Of a DNA stretch of 64,000 bases, positions 27,151 to 34,123 are shown piece by piece. Source of the stretch: Bacillota bacterium (lineage in GTDB: Bacteria; Bacillota; Clostridia; Christensenellales; Borkfalkiaceae); NCBI GenBank assembly GCA_003343805.1, contig QAKM01000044.1, positions 35,029 through 99,028 of the forward strand, read 5' to 3'. The first letter of the stretch is position 1, and each line of letters starts with the position of its first letter. The notes under the pieces were generated by a model. That model was not told the DNA's origin. It did no database searches and saw only the letters and a list, made by a program, of their open reading frames with translations. The translations under genes and the position numbers were made by a program.

Positions 27151-27336
27151 TTAGTTTTCGTGGTACTGCTTCGGATCGGTATATACTTTTTCGATCTTGA
27201 TCGTGGCATAATCCTGGATGTTCAGGCATTTTCCGCAATTATCGCAGATCTTATTGGGATCGAGATCGCAGATCTCGCATTCCATGCAGTTATCGCAATC
27301 CTTCGTCTCGTCTAAAACGCATTTTATTCTTTCCAT
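27151..27336 (-). CDS. Cysteine-rich small protein of unknown function
   Basis: 61-residue protein with eight cysteines, seven of them in a 25-residue core as CDNCMECEIC and CDNCGKC. The CxxC spacing suggests bound zinc or an iron-sulfur cluster, but no family could be named. The rest is polar with no signal peptide. The start at 27336 follows GAAGGGC by a short spacing and lies behind a good minus-strand promoter; a longer open extension to 27405 crosses that promoter and is rejected. It is transcribed divergently from lexA with a LexA-box-like site between the two promoters. Confidence 0.75.
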   Translation of the reverse strand: MERIKCVLDETKDCDNCMECEICDLDPNKICDNCGKCLNIQDYATIKIEKVYTDPKQYHEN

Positions 27337-27363
27337 ACTGCCCTTCTTGTTTTCTTTTTCTCT

Positions 27364-27392
27364 ATTATACCCTCTTCCCTGTTGTCTTGCAA
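27364..27392 (-). promoter_or_regulatory. Promoter of the Cys-rich small gene
   Basis: Minus strand: TTGCAA (27387-27392), 17 nt, TATAAT (27364-27369), 28 nt before the start codon. Confidence 0.7.
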
Positions 27393-27420
27393 CTTTTTTT
27401 CGCAAATTTTATTTTTTGTG

Positions 27421-27432
27421 GAACATTTGTTT
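27421..27432. promoter_or_regulatory. LexA operator-like site
   Basis: GAAC-ATTT-GTTT differs by one base from the Bacillota SOS box GAAC-N4-GTTC. It touches the -35 hexamer of the lexA promoter, the expected place for autorepression, and lies about 28 bp upstream of the divergent promoter. Confidence 0.65.
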
Positions 27433-27459
27433 GCGTTTTTTTGCCGGATGTGTTATACT
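27431..27459 (+). promoter_or_regulatory. Promoter of lexA
   Basis: TTGCGT (27431-27436), 17 nt, TATACT (27454-27459), 18 nt before the ATG, which has GAGGTG as ribosome-binding site. Confidence 0.7.
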
Positions 27460-27477
27460 TAGCGTAAGAGGTGTTTC

Positions 27478-28077
27478 ATGGTAGATCAAAGCAAACTCAA
27501 CGAAGTCCTTGCCTATGTCAATCGCTATAACGAGGAAAACGGCTTCCCCCCTACCGTCCGTGATATTTGTGCCGCGCTTGGCATCAAGTCTACGGCGACG
27601 GCCTACAGCTATATCAATCGTCTCCGTGAGGCCGGACTTTTAAATAAGGCCGACCGAAAGAAGCGTGCGGTCTCGCTTGTGGGGTCAGATACCGTCAAGG
27701 TGCCGCTTGTGGGTACGGTCACGGCCGGTCAGCCCATCCTGGCTATGGAGAGCTTTGAACGCTTTTATTCCCTTCCTGCGGAGGAATTTCACGGAGAGGA
27801 ACTCTTTTTACTGCGCGTTCATGGCGACAGTATGATCGAAGCCGGCATCTTTGACGGTGACAAGGTCGTCGTACGCAAGCAGGAGTGTGCCGAGAACGGT
27901 GATATTGTTGTCGCGCTCTTTGACGACGGCGTTGAGGAGGGCGCGACCGTCAAGCGCTTTTTCTCAAAGAGCGGCAAGATAATTTTGCATCCCGAGAACA
28001 GTTCTATGCAGGATTTTGTTTTGGATTCTGCGACTATCCTCGGAAAAGTGATCGGCCTCATCCGCAGTTTTACTTGA
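27478..28077 (+). CDS. lexA: LexA repressor
   Basis: 199-residue SOS repressor. An N-terminal winged helix (about 1-65, with GFPPTVRDI and STATAYSYI) binds the operator. The self-cleavage site is Ala83-Gly84 (VTAG), and the serine/lysine dyad is Ser118 (HGDSM) and Lys159 (ATVKR). All parts needed for RecA-stimulated autoproteolysis are present. GAGGTG precedes the ATG at normal spacing. A one-mismatch SOS box overlaps its own promoter, consistent with autoregulation. It is monocistronic, with a strong terminator after it. Confidence 0.96.
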   Translation: MVDQSKLNEVLAYVNRYNEENGFPPTVRDICAALGIKSTATAYSYINRLREAGLLNKADRKKRAVSLVGSDTVKVPLVGTVTAGQPILAMESFERFYSLPAEEFHGEELFLLRVHGDSMIEAGIFDGDKVVVRKQECAENGDIVVALFDDGVEEGATVKRFFSKSGKIILHPENSSMQDFVLDSATILGKVIGLIRSFT

Positions 28078-28125
28078 TTCTTTTACAGAAAGAGAGCATG
28101 GGCTTTCATCCGTGCTTTGATATGG

Positions 28126-28163
28126 AAAGAGCATCCCTTCCGTTTGGGTGGGATGCTCTTTTT
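28126..28163. terminator. Bidirectional terminator between lexA and the RsuA-type gene
   Basis: AAAGAGCATCCC pairs perfectly with GGGATGCTCTTT; T tracts are present in both directions, serving the two convergent genes. Confidence 0.88.
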
Positions 28164-28167
28164 GATT

Positions 28168-28872
28168 TCAGAGATTCTGTAAGTAATAGACTTCCTCGGG
28201 AGAGAGTTTTCTTGCCTTGCCTCGGTCAAGTCCGCTCAGCGTGAGCTCTCCGATCTTGATGCGTTTCAAAAAATCGATGTGCTTCCCTATGGTTTCAAAC
28301 ATCTTTCTGATCTCGCGGTTCTTTCCTTCGGTGAGGATCACGTGCAGTTTTGTAAAGGCTTTATCCGTTTCGATGACGTTGATCTTGCACTTCTTGGTCA
28401 CAACGCCTGGTTCGATCTCCACTCCGGCGCGCAGGCGGTTGAGTTCGGCCGGGGTGATGCTGCCCTCGATGCGGACAAGATAGGTCTTGGGGATCTCGCT
28501 CTGCGGCGCGGTCAGACGGTAGGCAAGGTTTCCGTCATTGGTCAGAATGAGGAGCCCCTCCGTCTCATAGTCGAGGCGTCCGACGGGATACACCCTGCCC
28601 GCTCCTTCCGGCAGCAGGTCCATGACGGTCTTTCTCTCCTTGTCGTCCGAGACGGTGCAAACATATCCCTTGGGTTTGTTGAGGATATAATATTCATATT
28701 TGACTTTATGGGAAAGGATCTTGCCGTCCAGCTCTACAACGTCGTCCGCTTCTACATGATCGCCCGCAACGGCGACCCGCCCGTTGATCTTGACGCGCCC
28801 TTCGCTGACGAGCACATCGCTGCCGCGGCGGGACGCGACGCCCTGTTCTGCCAAAAATTTGTTGATGCGCAT
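28168..28872 (-). CDS. Pseudouridine synthase, RsuA/RluB family
   Basis: 234-residue rRNA pseudouridine synthase. The S4 RNA-binding domain occupies residues 1-60 (MRINKFLAEQGVASRRGSD). The catalytic core contains GRLDYETEGLLILTNDG with the nucleophilic aspartate and the KTYLVRIEG strand. The target could be 23S U2605 (RluB-like) or 16S U516 (RsuA-like); sequence alone does not separate them, and single-copy Bacillota members are usually called RluB. In many Bacillota this gene lies next to scpB, which fits the local order. The start at 28872 is preceded by GGAG and a promoter; the longer open frame crosses the promoter. Confidence 0.92.
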   Translation of the reverse strand: MRINKFLAEQGVASRRGSDVLVSEGRVKINGRVAVAGDHVEADDVVELDGKILSHKVKYEYYILNKPKGYVCTVSDDKERKTVMDLLPEGAGRVYPVGRLDYETEGLLILTNDGNLAYRLTAPQSEIPKTYLVRIEGSITPAELNRLRAGVEIEPGVVTKKCKINVIETDKAFTKLHVILTEGKNREIRKMFETIGKHIDFLKRIKIGELTLSGLDRGKARKLSPEEVYYLQNL

Positions 28873-28903
28873 ACTTCTTTCTGCTCCGGAAATTGTTGAT
28901 TCT

Positions 28904-28932
28904 ATCATATACAAATCCGGCAAAAAAAGCAA
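28904..28932 (-). promoter_or_regulatory. Promoter of the RsuA-type gene
   Basis: Minus strand: TTGCTT (28927-28932), 17 nt, TATGAT (28904-28909). The spacer TTTTTGCCGGAT is nearly the same as in the lexA promoter. Confidence 0.65.
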
Positions 28933-28939
28933 GTCCTTT

Positions 28940-29761
28940 TCAGGGAATTATGGGAACTTCCTCGTGCAGAAAGGCCCGATCGAGCAGTTCTTTGCTGCGC
29001 TCATACATTTGCGGGGAATTTAGGACGACGGAGACGAGCAGGACGTTGTTTCGTTCCGCCGCCGCGACGAGGCATCGGCCCGCCTCCCGCGTGAACCCTG
29101 TTTTGACGCCGCACGCACCTTCATAATCGAACAGGATCTTGTTCTTGTTTTTCCAGCCGAGGGAGGGATAACTCTTGCATGAGACGATCGAGCGGAACAG
29201 CGCGTTTTCCATGGCGTGGGATGCGATGAGCGCCAGATCGCGCGCCGTCGTGTAGTGGTCTTTCTCCGGCAGTCCGTGCGGGTTGGCAAAGCGGCTGTGT
29301 TCTGCTCCGAGCTGCGATGCGCGGATGTTCATCGCTGCGGCAAATTTCTTGACGCTGCCGCTGTGGTGGATCGCGAGGGCGACGGCACAGTCATTGCCGG
29401 AGCGCAGCATCAGCCCGTAGAGAAGCTCTTCCACCGTGTATCGCTCACCGGCGCGGAGATAGACGCTGGAGCCCTCTGCTCGCTCGGCTTCTGCGGGGAT
29501 CACAACAATTTCTTCGGGGGAGCAGTCCTCTATGAGGATGATCGCCGTGAGGATCTTGGTCGTACTGGCCATCGGAAGCGGGCGGTCGGCATCCTTCTCG
29601 TGCAGGAACCGGCGTCCACTGACCTCGATGACGCATTCGGCAAGGCTGGCCGTCTCGGCTATGCTCTGTGCTTCGGCATGACGGAGCGAAATGCAGTTTA
29701 CGAGGAAAAACAGAAGAAGCACGGCGGGAAGCGCGCACATCCACCGTTTAGCTGCGCGCAT
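28940..29761 (-). CDS. D-alanyl-D-alanine carboxypeptidase (second copy)
   Basis: 273-residue short D,D-carboxypeptidase of the PBP5 clan. It has an N-terminal signal or anchor (8-31), STTK with Ser66 and Lys69, SGN at 121-123 and KTG at 220-222. It lacks the C-terminal beta domain of the paralogue at 4681-5820, ending soon after the catalytic fold as DacB-like sporulation enzymes do. Its start overlaps the gerW gene by 14 nt, so it is the last gene of the DUF2953-gerW-dacB operon. That setting, shared with other spore formers, suggests a role in cortex or sporulation peptidoglycan. The start at 29761 was chosen at the beginning of the signal peptide. Confidence 0.88.
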   Translation of the reverse strand: MRAAKRWMCALPAVLLLFFLVNCISLRHAEAQSIAETASLAECVIEVSGRRFLHEKDADRPLPMASTTKILTAIILIEDCSPEEIVVIPAEAERAEGSSVYLRAGERYTVEELLYGLMLRSGNDCAVALAIHHSGSVKKFAAAMNIRASQLGAEHSRFANPHGLPEKDHYTTARDLALIASHAMENALFRSIVSCKSYPSLGWKNKNKILFDYEGACGVKTGFTREAGRCLVAAAERNNVLLVSVVLNSPQMYERSKELLDRAFLHEEVPIIP

Positions 29762-30125
29762 ACCGTTCGGTGAGCTGTTCCAGGAGCTCCCCCGCCTTTT
29801 CGATGACGCGGTCCAGCGGCCCGTCGCCGAGCTGGATGAGCCTGCACCCCTTTCCGTCGTCAATGAGGAACCCGACCGGTTTCATGCTGACGACCGTTCC
29901 TGCTCCGCCTGCGAACGGTATGGAGCCGTCCTCGTGGACGATCTTTGCCGTTCCGTATTCGCCGCCGCCCGAAAGGTAGCCCATCGTCACTTTGGCAAGC
30001 GGGATGATCTCCGTCCCGCCCGAAGAATAGACGGGCTTTCCGATGACGGTATCAATGTCGACGAGCTGGGACAGGCGCTGCGCCGTTCCTTCGATCAGGC
30101 GGTCGATCTGTTTGTTTTCAACCAT
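29748..30125 (-). CDS. ytfJ: Sporulation protein GerW/YtfJ
   Basis: 125-residue YtfJ (GerW) family protein. In Bacillus it is a spore protein needed for germination with some nutrients; its molecular action is unknown. Family features are the glycine-rich GYLSGGGEYG and FAGGAGTVVSMKPVGFLI segments in the centre and an amphipathic C-terminal helix. The first 31 nt overlap the end of the DUF2953 gene, and its 3' end overlaps the carboxypeptidase gene, so the three genes are translationally linked. This order next to scpA-scpB is seen in other Bacillota spore formers and supports the assignment. Confidence 0.92.
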   Translation of the reverse strand: MVENKQIDRLIEGTAQRLSQLVDIDTVIGKPVYSSGGTEIIPLAKVTMGYLSGGGEYGTAKIVHEDGSIPFAGGAGTVVSMKPVGFLIDDGKGCRLIQLGDGPLDRVIEKAGELLEQLTERYARS

Positions 30126-30655
30126 GAGATAAATGCCTCCAATGCGATCTTGATGAAGAGGATGAGCAAGGTCAGAAGTCTGAATCGGACGGTGGCTGCG
30201 GCGGTCAGGCGGAAAGCGTCCTTCTTGCAGAGCAGGATATCGCTTCGCAGACGGCAGCCGAGCGCCTCTCTTGCCGCGTTCCCGAGGATGGGCGCTGCAT
30301 TTACGAGCGCGGCAGCAAGCATCAGAATGCCTGCGCGGTCCGTTGCGCCCAGCTCGATCACCTGCGTAAAGCGTTTGAGTCGGAATCCGTGCAGCTTATT
30401 GAGGTCCGGCCTCGTTTTCAGCATCTGCGCGTAAGGGAAGAGGACGGCCTTCTTTCGGGAGAGGTGCACCGCGATGCCCTCCCGCCTCGGTTCCATATAT
30501 CCTCCGAACAGCCGTATGTTTCGATATAACAGAATGCCGAAGTACAGCTTTCGCTCTGCTGCATCCAGATGGAAGTTCAGATCCGCAGCGATGGGAAAGA
30601 GAAGCACGAGGGCTGCCGTCCCGACCGACAGGATACAGACATAGAGCTCATCCAT
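30095..30655 (-). CDS. DUF2953 domain protein (YtfI-like)
   Basis: 186-residue membrane-associated protein of unknown function. A hydrophobic N-terminal segment (about 5-24), a central soluble part with many Arg/Leu, and a hydrophobic C-terminal segment (about 155-178) are visible. The family is a regular neighbour of ytfJ and scpB in spore formers, which is the main basis for the name. The scpB terminator lies between it and scpB, so a separate promoter is needed; I did not find a convincing one in the 70 nt available. The 3' end overlaps ytfJ. Confidence 0.72.
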   Translation of the reverse strand: MDELYVCILSVGTAALVLLFPIAADLNFHLDAAERKLYFGILLYRNIRLFGGYMEPRREGIAVHLSRKKAVLFPYAQMLKTRPDLNKLHGFRLKRFTQVIELGATDRAGILMLAAALVNAAPILGNAAREALGCRLRSDILLCKKDAFRLTAAATVRFRLLTLLILFIKIALEAFISWLKTNRSTA

Positions 30656-30726
30656 GTCCTCATTATGTGCGCCCTGAAAAAAAATATAAGAGCGTCCGAA
30701 AAACAGATGCTCCCTGCGCCTTCCGC

Positions 30727-30753
30727 TAAAAACGCTCCGCGATTGCGGAGCGT
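30727..30753 (-). terminator. Intrinsic terminator after scpB
   Basis: Minus strand: ACGCTCCGC, loop AATC, GCGGAGCGT and T5. It ends the M50-scpA-scpB operon. Confidence 0.85.
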
Positions 30754-30759
30754 CTGCGT

Positions 30760-31473
30760 TTATGAAATTTTAACGATGTCCGTTTCGTCCAATCCCCTCA
30801 GGAAGTCGGGGATCTCATAGCCGTCACCCGTGCTCTCTTCGCGGGGCGGCTGCGGGCTCTCGTCCGGTTCCTGCGGGATACTGTCACCGCCGTCTGCTGC
30901 TGCCACTTCGGCGTATTCGTCGCGCGCATACAGGTAACTGTCGTGTTCTTCACTGCGGCCGATCGCTGCCATCAATGCGTCATAGTCGGGCAGATCCTCA
31001 AGAGATTGCAGCTTGAAGCGCTTTAAGAACTCGTCCGTGGTTGCATAGAGGATGGGCCTTCCGACGGCATCCTTGCGCCCGCACGGGGTTATGAGGTTGA
31101 GCTCCAGAAGGACGCGCACGGCATAATCGCTGTTCAGACCGCGAAGAAGTTCGATCTCCGTCTTGGTGATGGGCTGCTTGTAGGCGATGATCGCGGCGCA
31201 TTCCAGCACGGTGCGGGTGAGCTCCTTTTCCCGGATGGGATTGAGGACGGCTTCCACGCTCTCCTTGTAGAGCGGGTTGGAACCGAGCTGTGCCTTTCCG
31301 TTGAAGAGAAGAAGCTGGATCCCCCCCTCTTCGCCGTACTTTTCTTTGAGTTCGTCAAGGGAACGCTTGATCTCCCCTTTCGTTGCATTGAGCTTTTCGG
31401 CGATATCGGCAAGCGGGACGCTCTTGCCCGAGGCAAACAGGATGGCCTCAATCGTATTGGTCAATTTCTCCAA
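30760..31473 (-). CDS. scpB: Segregation and condensation protein B
   Basis: 237-residue ScpB, a winged-helix dimer that joins ScpA and SMC in the condensin-like complex for chromosome compaction and segregation. The core of about 175 residues (MEKLTNTIEAILFASGKSV to the second winged helix) matches the family. Roughly 60 extra C-terminal residues are Glu/Asp/Pro-rich (DGGDSIPQEPDESPQPP) and probably disordered. The start overlaps the end of scpA by 26 nt. A terminator follows immediately. Confidence 0.94.
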   Translation of the reverse strand: MEKLTNTIEAILFASGKSVPLADIAEKLNATKGEIKRSLDELKEKYGEEGGIQLLLFNGKAQLGSNPLYKESVEAVLNPIREKELTRTVLECAAIIAYKQPITKTEIELLRGLNSDYAVRVLLELNLITPCGRKDAVGRPILYATTDEFLKRFKLQSLEDLPDYDALMAAIGRSEEHDSYLYARDEYAEVAAADGGDSIPQEPDESPQPPREESTGDGYEIPDFLRGLDETDIVKIS

Positions 31474-32242
31474 TCGGTTCCTCCTTCCGGTCGGGGTTGC
31501 GCGAGATCACGATCTCCCCGAACGTTTCGCTCTGCTTCACGCGCAGATACTGATACTTCAAAAGCTCGAGGATCGCCTGAAATGTGGTCACGATCTCCGA
31601 CTTTGTATGGTCTTTCGTAAAGAGCTGTTCAAATCGGACGCTCTCGCCCGATTCCACCGTCTCCATGACAAAATGGATCTTCTCCTCAACGGTGTATTCG
31701 TCGCGCGGGATCTCGCGGATCTCGTCCTGTGCGCGGGCATATTCCTGCTTGATGAGCAGTTTGGAGAAGGCGCTGACGAGCCCGTCCAGCGTGAGATTGT
31801 CGAGGGAAAAGACGGTGCGCGTTTCGCCGACGTGTTTGTCCGGCTCCTTGAAGAAGTAGCCGATCGTCTCCAGCTCCTTGAGCTTTTTGGTCTCCTCTTT
31901 GATGAGGCTGAATTCCTCGAGCGCGCGGATGAGCTCCGCCTTGTCCTCTTCGATCTCCATATCGAGCTCGGGGTCCTCTTCGAGGTTTGGAACGAGGCTC
32001 TGCGCCTTGATCTTGAGGATGGTCGCCGCGATGTTCAGATAGTCGCTCACCTTGTCGACGTCGAGGTACGGAAGCCCCCGCATATAGCCGAGGAACTGTT
32101 CCGTGACTTCGGAGACAAAGATATCCTTGATCTCGATCTCTTCCTTATTGATGAGGAACAAAAGCAGATCGAGCGGGCCTTCAAAGTTGCTCAAAACCGT
32201 CGTGTAATCGACGTTGGATTCAAAATTTTCGCGGTTTACCAT
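31448..32242 (-). CDS. scpA: Segregation and condensation protein A
   Basis: 264-residue ScpA, the kleisin that bridges SMC heads. The N-terminal helical domain contains the family signature FEGPLDLLLFLI and NKEEIEIKDIFVSEVTEQF; the C-terminal winged helix (TFQAILELLKYQYLRVKQ) binds the SMC cap. The middle is acidic and flexible. Its start overlaps the M50 peptidase gene by 7 nt and its end overlaps scpB, so all three are one translational unit. smc itself is not in the window. Confidence 0.95.
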   Translation of the reverse strand: MVNRENFESNVDYTTVLSNFEGPLDLLLFLINKEEIEIKDIFVSEVTEQFLGYMRGLPYLDVDKVSDYLNIAATILKIKAQSLVPNLEEDPELDMEIEEDKAELIRALEEFSLIKEETKKLKELETIGYFFKEPDKHVGETRTVFSLDNLTLDGLVSAFSKLLIKQEYARAQDEIREIPRDEYTVEEKIHFVMETVESGESVRFEQLFTKDHTKSEIVTTFQAILELLKYQYLRVKQSETFGEIVISRNPDRKEEPIGEIDQYD

Positions 32243-32925
32243 GGGATGAGCCCCCAGAGAGCCGTGATGGGCCAGCCGAGGATATCGGTCGCAAACTGCA
32301 TCACCCAGCCGAGGATGTTGAGGTAATCCATCTGCGTGACGCCGAAGCGTACAAACAGGTTGCAGATGAAACTCTCGGCAATGAGGAAGAGCAGGATGTA
32401 GTATCCGTATTGGCGCAGGAAGCGGTAGATCTTGCCACGGCGCTTATTTAAGGCATCCATCACGCGGAATCCGTCCAGGGGATAGAACGGGAGCAGATTG
32501 AATACGCAGAAGGAGAGGCTGTAGGCAAAGATGAGATAGAAAATGCCGCTCAGAAAGGTATAGGAATAGGATGGCAGGATGGGATAGAGATAGTTCGCAA
32601 CTGCCAGATAAACGGGAAAGACGACAAAAGCCGTCAGATAGTTCATGACGACTCCCGCAGAAGCCGTGAGCGCCATGCCTAAGCGGTATTTCTTGAAGTT
32701 GTTGGGATTGATGGGAACGGGTTTTGCCCAGCCGAAGCCGACAAAGGCAAAGCAGAGCAGCCCCACAAGGTCGAAGTGACGGAGCGGATTGAGGGTGAGG
32801 CGCCCGTTCCATTTCGGCGTCGGATCGCCGCATTTGACTGCCACATAGGAATGGGCAAACTCGTGCAGCGTCAGAACAATGACGACCGCGATAAAACTTG
32901 CGGCAAGTTGAATGACATAGCTCAT
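32236..32925 (-). CDS. Site-2 protease family (M50) membrane peptidase
   Basis: 229-residue polytopic membrane protein of peptidase family M50. The zinc-binding HEFAH is at 21-25 in the first membrane helix, and the third zinc ligand is in PLDGFRV (Asp151). About five hydrophobic segments are visible, with no PDZ or CBS domain. Small M50 proteins of this type commonly precede scpA in Bacillota; substrates are unknown. The ATG lies only 6 nt after a TATAAT box and has no ribosome-binding site, so the operon message is probably leaderless. Confidence 0.9.
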   Translation of the reverse strand: MSYVIQLAASFIAVVIVLTLHEFAHSYVAVKCGDPTPKWNGRLTLNPLRHFDLVGLLCFAFVGFGWAKPVPINPNNFKKYRLGMALTASAGVVMNYLTAFVVFPVYLAVANYLYPILPSYSYTFLSGIFYLIFAYSLSFCVFNLLPFYPLDGFRVMDALNKRRGKIYRFLRQYGYYILLFLIAESFICNLFVRFGVTQMDYLNILGWVMQFATDILGWPITALWGLIPW

Positions 32926-32931
32926 GCTGAT

Positions 32932-32960
32932 ATTATATCGAAAACACGGAGAAAAATCAA
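32932..32960 (-). promoter_or_regulatory. Promoter of the M50-scpA-scpB operon
   Basis: Minus strand: TTGATT (32955-32960), 17 nt, TATAAT (32932-32937). The start codon follows after 6 nt, so transcription should begin at or next to the A of ATG. Confidence 0.72.
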
Positions 32961-33032
32961 CCGATTGACAAGCAGGAAAGCGTTCGGCGGCGGAAATTCA
33001 TTTATCTATCACGCCGCATCCCCTTTTGAGGG

Positions 33033-33069
33033 AAAAAAGAGCGATCGGCACGGATGATACCGTGCCGAT
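33033..33069 (-). terminator. Intrinsic terminator after the DUF1893 gene
   Basis: Minus strand: ATCGGCACGG, 6-nt loop, CCGTGCCGAT, then CGCTC and a T6 run. It ends the oxidoreductase-AKR-ECF-DUF1893 operon. Confidence 0.82.
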
Positions 33070-33099
33070 GCGATAAAGCGTTCTTTTCATTGGAGGCTT

Positions 33100-33522
33100 T
33101 CAGCCGTTGGCGGTGCGCAGAGCAGCCAGTTTTTCTTTCAAAAGGGAATAGCCTTTTTCCACATCATCCGTTGTGAGGACGGTGCTCTCCATCGGGCAGT
33201 ATCCCGTTCCCGTGCGGTTCACGATGCGCTCCGTCATCGCCCCGTAGGTAAACGGGATGCCGTGCATCTGCAAAAACGCTGCAGCGGATGCGGAGATCGT
33301 TTCGGCATACAGCTCCTTGATCTTTCCCTTGACGAAGAGCATGGCGGCGGCTTTCCCGACCACGCGGTCGGCGGCGGAAAAGCCGGCAAGCGCGTCCCCT
33401 GCGCTTAGGAGCGCCATCATGGGGGCGATCCCCCGCTCATCCCGCACGAGGACTTTCTCGCCGCGCACGAGGCAGAGCGTGTGTCCTTTGAGCCCCTCTT
33501 TGGCCCGCTGAAGATCGTTCAT
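33100..33522 (-). CDS. DUF1893 domain protein
   Basis: 140-residue cytosolic protein of the DUF1893 family. From memory, the Thermotoga representative TM1506 has a cytidine-deaminase-like fold, but no activity is established. Recognisable family stretches are HTLCLVRGEKVLV near the N terminus, DRVVGKAAAMLFV in the centre, and GYCPMESTVL with a conserved cysteine. The start overlaps the ECF S-component stop by 4 nt (ATGA), with AAGGA upstream. It is the last gene of a four-gene operon and is followed by a terminator. A long open extension upstream in the same frame is only a shadow of the S-component gene. Confidence 0.85.
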   Translation of the reverse strand: MNDLQRAKEGLKGHTLCLVRGEKVLVRDERGIAPMMALLSAGDALAGFSAADRVVGKAAAMLFVKGKIKELYAETISASAAAFLQMHGIPFTYGAMTERIVNRTGTGYCPMESTVLTTDDVEKGYSLLKEKLAALRTANG

Positions 33523-34097
33523 GCTCTGTCCTTGTCGATGAGTGCGCCGAGGCCCATCACGAGGAGCGGCGCAAGTACGGCCTGCAGGACGAGGCCGCTG
33601 AGGCCCGTTTCGATCTGCGAGAGAATGAGGGCGGGCGTAAAGGGCGTGACGGCTTGAAAGACGACAACAAGCAGAAGGAACACAGCCCTTCCCGCGATCT
33701 GGCCGAGAAGTACGGCGGGGAATGCCATCCAGCGGTTTTGTGCGATTTTGGAGGAGAAGAGCCCGGAGACGGAGGCAAATGCGGCGAGCTCTGCGACCAT
33801 GAAGGGAAGGCGCGCGGCTGCCGGCATGGGATCGCCCCAGAGGGAGGTGACGGCAAAGCTCACAAGGGGCGACAATGCGCCTACGCCGATCCCCCACTTC
33901 ACGCCGAGCAGACAACCTGCAAGGAGGACGGGAAGATACATGGGAAGCCAGCGGATGCCGCCCGTCTGGCCGAGCGTCAGATGGACGAGCTGCGGCAGAA
34001 GAACGGCGAGCACGATGAGCCCGAACGAGACGAGCCCCTTGACGGTGAGTTTTACTCTGACCGTGCAGTTTCTCTTTGTCAAAACGTTTTCCAACAT
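33519..34097 (-). CDS. ECF transporter S-component-like membrane protein
   Basis: 192-residue hydrophobic protein with five to six predicted helices, resembling substrate-binding S-components of energy-coupling factor transporters. Typical features are small-residue-rich helices such as LLAGCLLGVKWGIGVGALSPL and a proline-containing loop. It is orphan: no EcfA/EcfT genes are nearby, so it would share a housekeeping ECF module. Translational coupling to DUF1893 and cotranscription with two oxidoreductases may hint at a redox-active or heterocyclic substrate, but the ligand is unknown. An upstream GGAG ribosome-binding site supports the start. Confidence 0.8.
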   Translation of the reverse strand: MLENVLTKRNCTVRVKLTVKGLVSFGLIVLAVLLPQLVHLTLGQTGGIRWLPMYLPVLLAGCLLGVKWGIGVGALSPLVSFAVTSLWGDPMPAAARLPFMVAELAAFASVSGLFSSKIAQNRWMAFPAVLLGQIAGRAVFLLLVVVFQAVTPFTPALILSQIETGLSGLVLQAVLAPLLVMGLGALIDKDRA

Positions 34098-34123
34098 GAT
34101 GAGACTCCTTTTCTGAACAGTCG

